Assembly: GCF_005518285.1 (NCBI RefSeq)
Contig: NZ_SJDU01000144.1
Span: 1 to 5,489 of the forward strand
Reading direction: 5' to 3'
DNA from: Brachyspira catarrhinii
GTDB taxonomy: Bacteria; Spirochaetota; Brachyspiria; Brachyspirales; Brachyspiraceae
DNA length: 5,489 bases
Shown here piece after piece: positions 4,659 to 5,489 of this stretch (within the stretch, counting starts at the first letter, position 1; every line of letters begins with the position of its first letter). A program made the translations under genes and the position numbers. The notes below the pieces were generated by a model. That model had not been told where the DNA came from. It saw only the letters and a program-made list of their open reading frames with translations, and searched no databases.

Positions 4659-5489
4659 TTATTCAGTCGGTAAAACCCATGTAGCTCCCGACATACTATT
4701 TTCAAATTTTAGAGTAATATTATTATCAGCCATTTCATAGGTTTCAGTCATAACTAATTTTACACTAAAAGTAATTGAATTTTGGTCATTTTCTACAGCC
4801 TTAATATCATTATTAAATATAACATCCGTAAAATATCCCTTATTACTTAATTTTTTAAATTTAGTTATAAATTTATCTGCTAATGATTTAGCGTCATACT
4901 CAAAAACATCAGCATAATCGTTATTTTTATATAAATAATAATTTCCATTTTTATCATAGGTATTATAAGAAAAATTGACCTCTTTTGAAGCATCAGAAGC
5001 ATCTGAATATAATAATATATCACCCATTTCTTTTAACCCATCTATTAGAAATTGAATTCCTGTTTCCCCTGCAGTAACTTCTTGAGCATGCGTCAATTTT
5101 ACTTCAATGGATAAAGTTTGAGTATTGGGGTTCAAAGTTTTATCGTCTGCCGTAAAAGTGAAATTAATCGTAATCGTTTTTTCTGCAGGAGTAGTCGAAC
5201 TATCAACCTGCTTCATTTTATCCGCTACGCTATCTTTCGCAGTCAATACATTATCTGCAACTTGGAAATCCTCCGCTGTGATTTTTTTAGTTTCATCCGT
5301 TTCGCTATCTTCGACTGTGTAAGTCAAACTGTAAGCATAATTGTTTGCCGAAACGAAACCTATTTTTATTGTTCCGATAGTTTCGCTCGTTTTTACGATT
5401 GAAGCTTTGACATTGTCCGTTGCCTCGCTGATGGAAAAAGTTCCTGGAGGTATGTCGTTTGTTATTACTCCGCCGTCTGTTGGAGTGTC
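4659..5489 (-). CDS. Probable surface-exposed beta-rich protein, C-terminal part
   Basis: The frame is open from the right edge (5489) to the TAA at 4661-4659, giving 276 residues of a protein whose N-terminus, and any signal peptide or lipobox, lies outside the window. A TTG at 5327-5325 is inside the frame and is not the start, because coding continues upstream (PTDGGVITNDIPPGTFSISE and onward). The first half consists of Thr/Lys/Asp-rich alternating strands typical of Ig-like or cadherin-like extracellular modules (TIKIGFVSANNYAYSLTYTV, then KTITINFTFTADDK, then LSIEVKLTHAQ). The second half has helix and strand segments (FLIDGLKEMGDILLY, then AKSLADKFITKFKKL), ending in ATWVLPTE. No cysteine or catalytic motif is seen. 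Large lipoprotein or adhesin-like families of this style occur in Brachyspira, but I cannot name the family. Base composition changes near 5090-5145. The gene converges on the phosphatase operon. Confidence 0.75.
   Translation of the reverse strand, partial: DTPTDGGVITNDIPPGTFSISEATDNVKASIVKTSETIGTIKIGFVSANNYAYSLTYTVEDSETDETKKITAEDFQVADNVLTAKDSVADKMKQVDSSTTPAEKTITINFTFTADDKTLNPNTQTLSIEVKLTHAQEVTAGETGIQFLIDGLKEMGDILLYSDASDASKEVNFSYNTYDKNGNYYLYKNNDYADVFEYDAKSLADKFITKFKKLSNKGYFTDVIFNNDIKAVENDQNSITFSVKLVMTETYEMADNNITLKFENSMSGATWVLPTE

Noticed and set aside
5118..5402. Plus-strand open frames opposite the surface-protein gene
   Set aside because: They are antisense to a long frame that runs off the window and has coherent protein composition; no start signals were found.

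Overview
The window is AT-rich DNA (by eye about a quarter G+C) from a bacterium using the standard code, since TGA and TAG both occur as stops. Composition, protein style and the mix of genes look most like an intestinal spirochaete of the genus Brachyspira. This placement comes from overall resemblance, not a database match; a CpG-rich but AT-rich member such as B. aalborgi would fit.

Layout. Positions 1-1324 hold a leftward operon of three genes: a ComFB-type protein with an extra C-terminal beta-rich domain, an unrecognised membrane-anchored protein, and the first 22 codons of a probable DAHP synthase (first step of the shikimate pathway) that leaves the window. A consensus promoter (TTGACA, 17 bp, TATAAT) precedes it, with a perfect 26-bp AT palindrome over the -10 box. 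Positions 1471-2918 hold a second leftward operon: a stand-alone HIRAN-domain protein, translationally coupled by TAATG to holA, the delta subunit of the DNA polymerase III clamp loader. Its promoter is TTGACA, 17 bp, TAAAAT. Rightward from 3165 lies a divergent two-gene operon encoding two phosphatases: a GmhB-like HAD hydrolase with a degenerate zinc site and an unexplained 100-residue N-terminus, then a dual-specificity (HCx5R) phosphatase.

Positions 4458-4658 are non-coding. They carry a conspicuous GC-richer structured block (4486-4596) with a 13-bp hairpin and two smaller ones, plus two AT-rich terminator-like hairpins. From 4659 to the right edge runs the C-terminal part of a large acidic, beta-rich, probably surface-exposed protein on the minus strand. 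Its base composition changes sharply near 5090-5145, suggesting a mosaic gene.

The operons are mostly housekeeping or small accessory units. The best leads are the structured block, the mosaic surface-protein gene, the HIRAN-holA coupling, the ComFB fusion without its usual cysteines, and the paired phosphatases.
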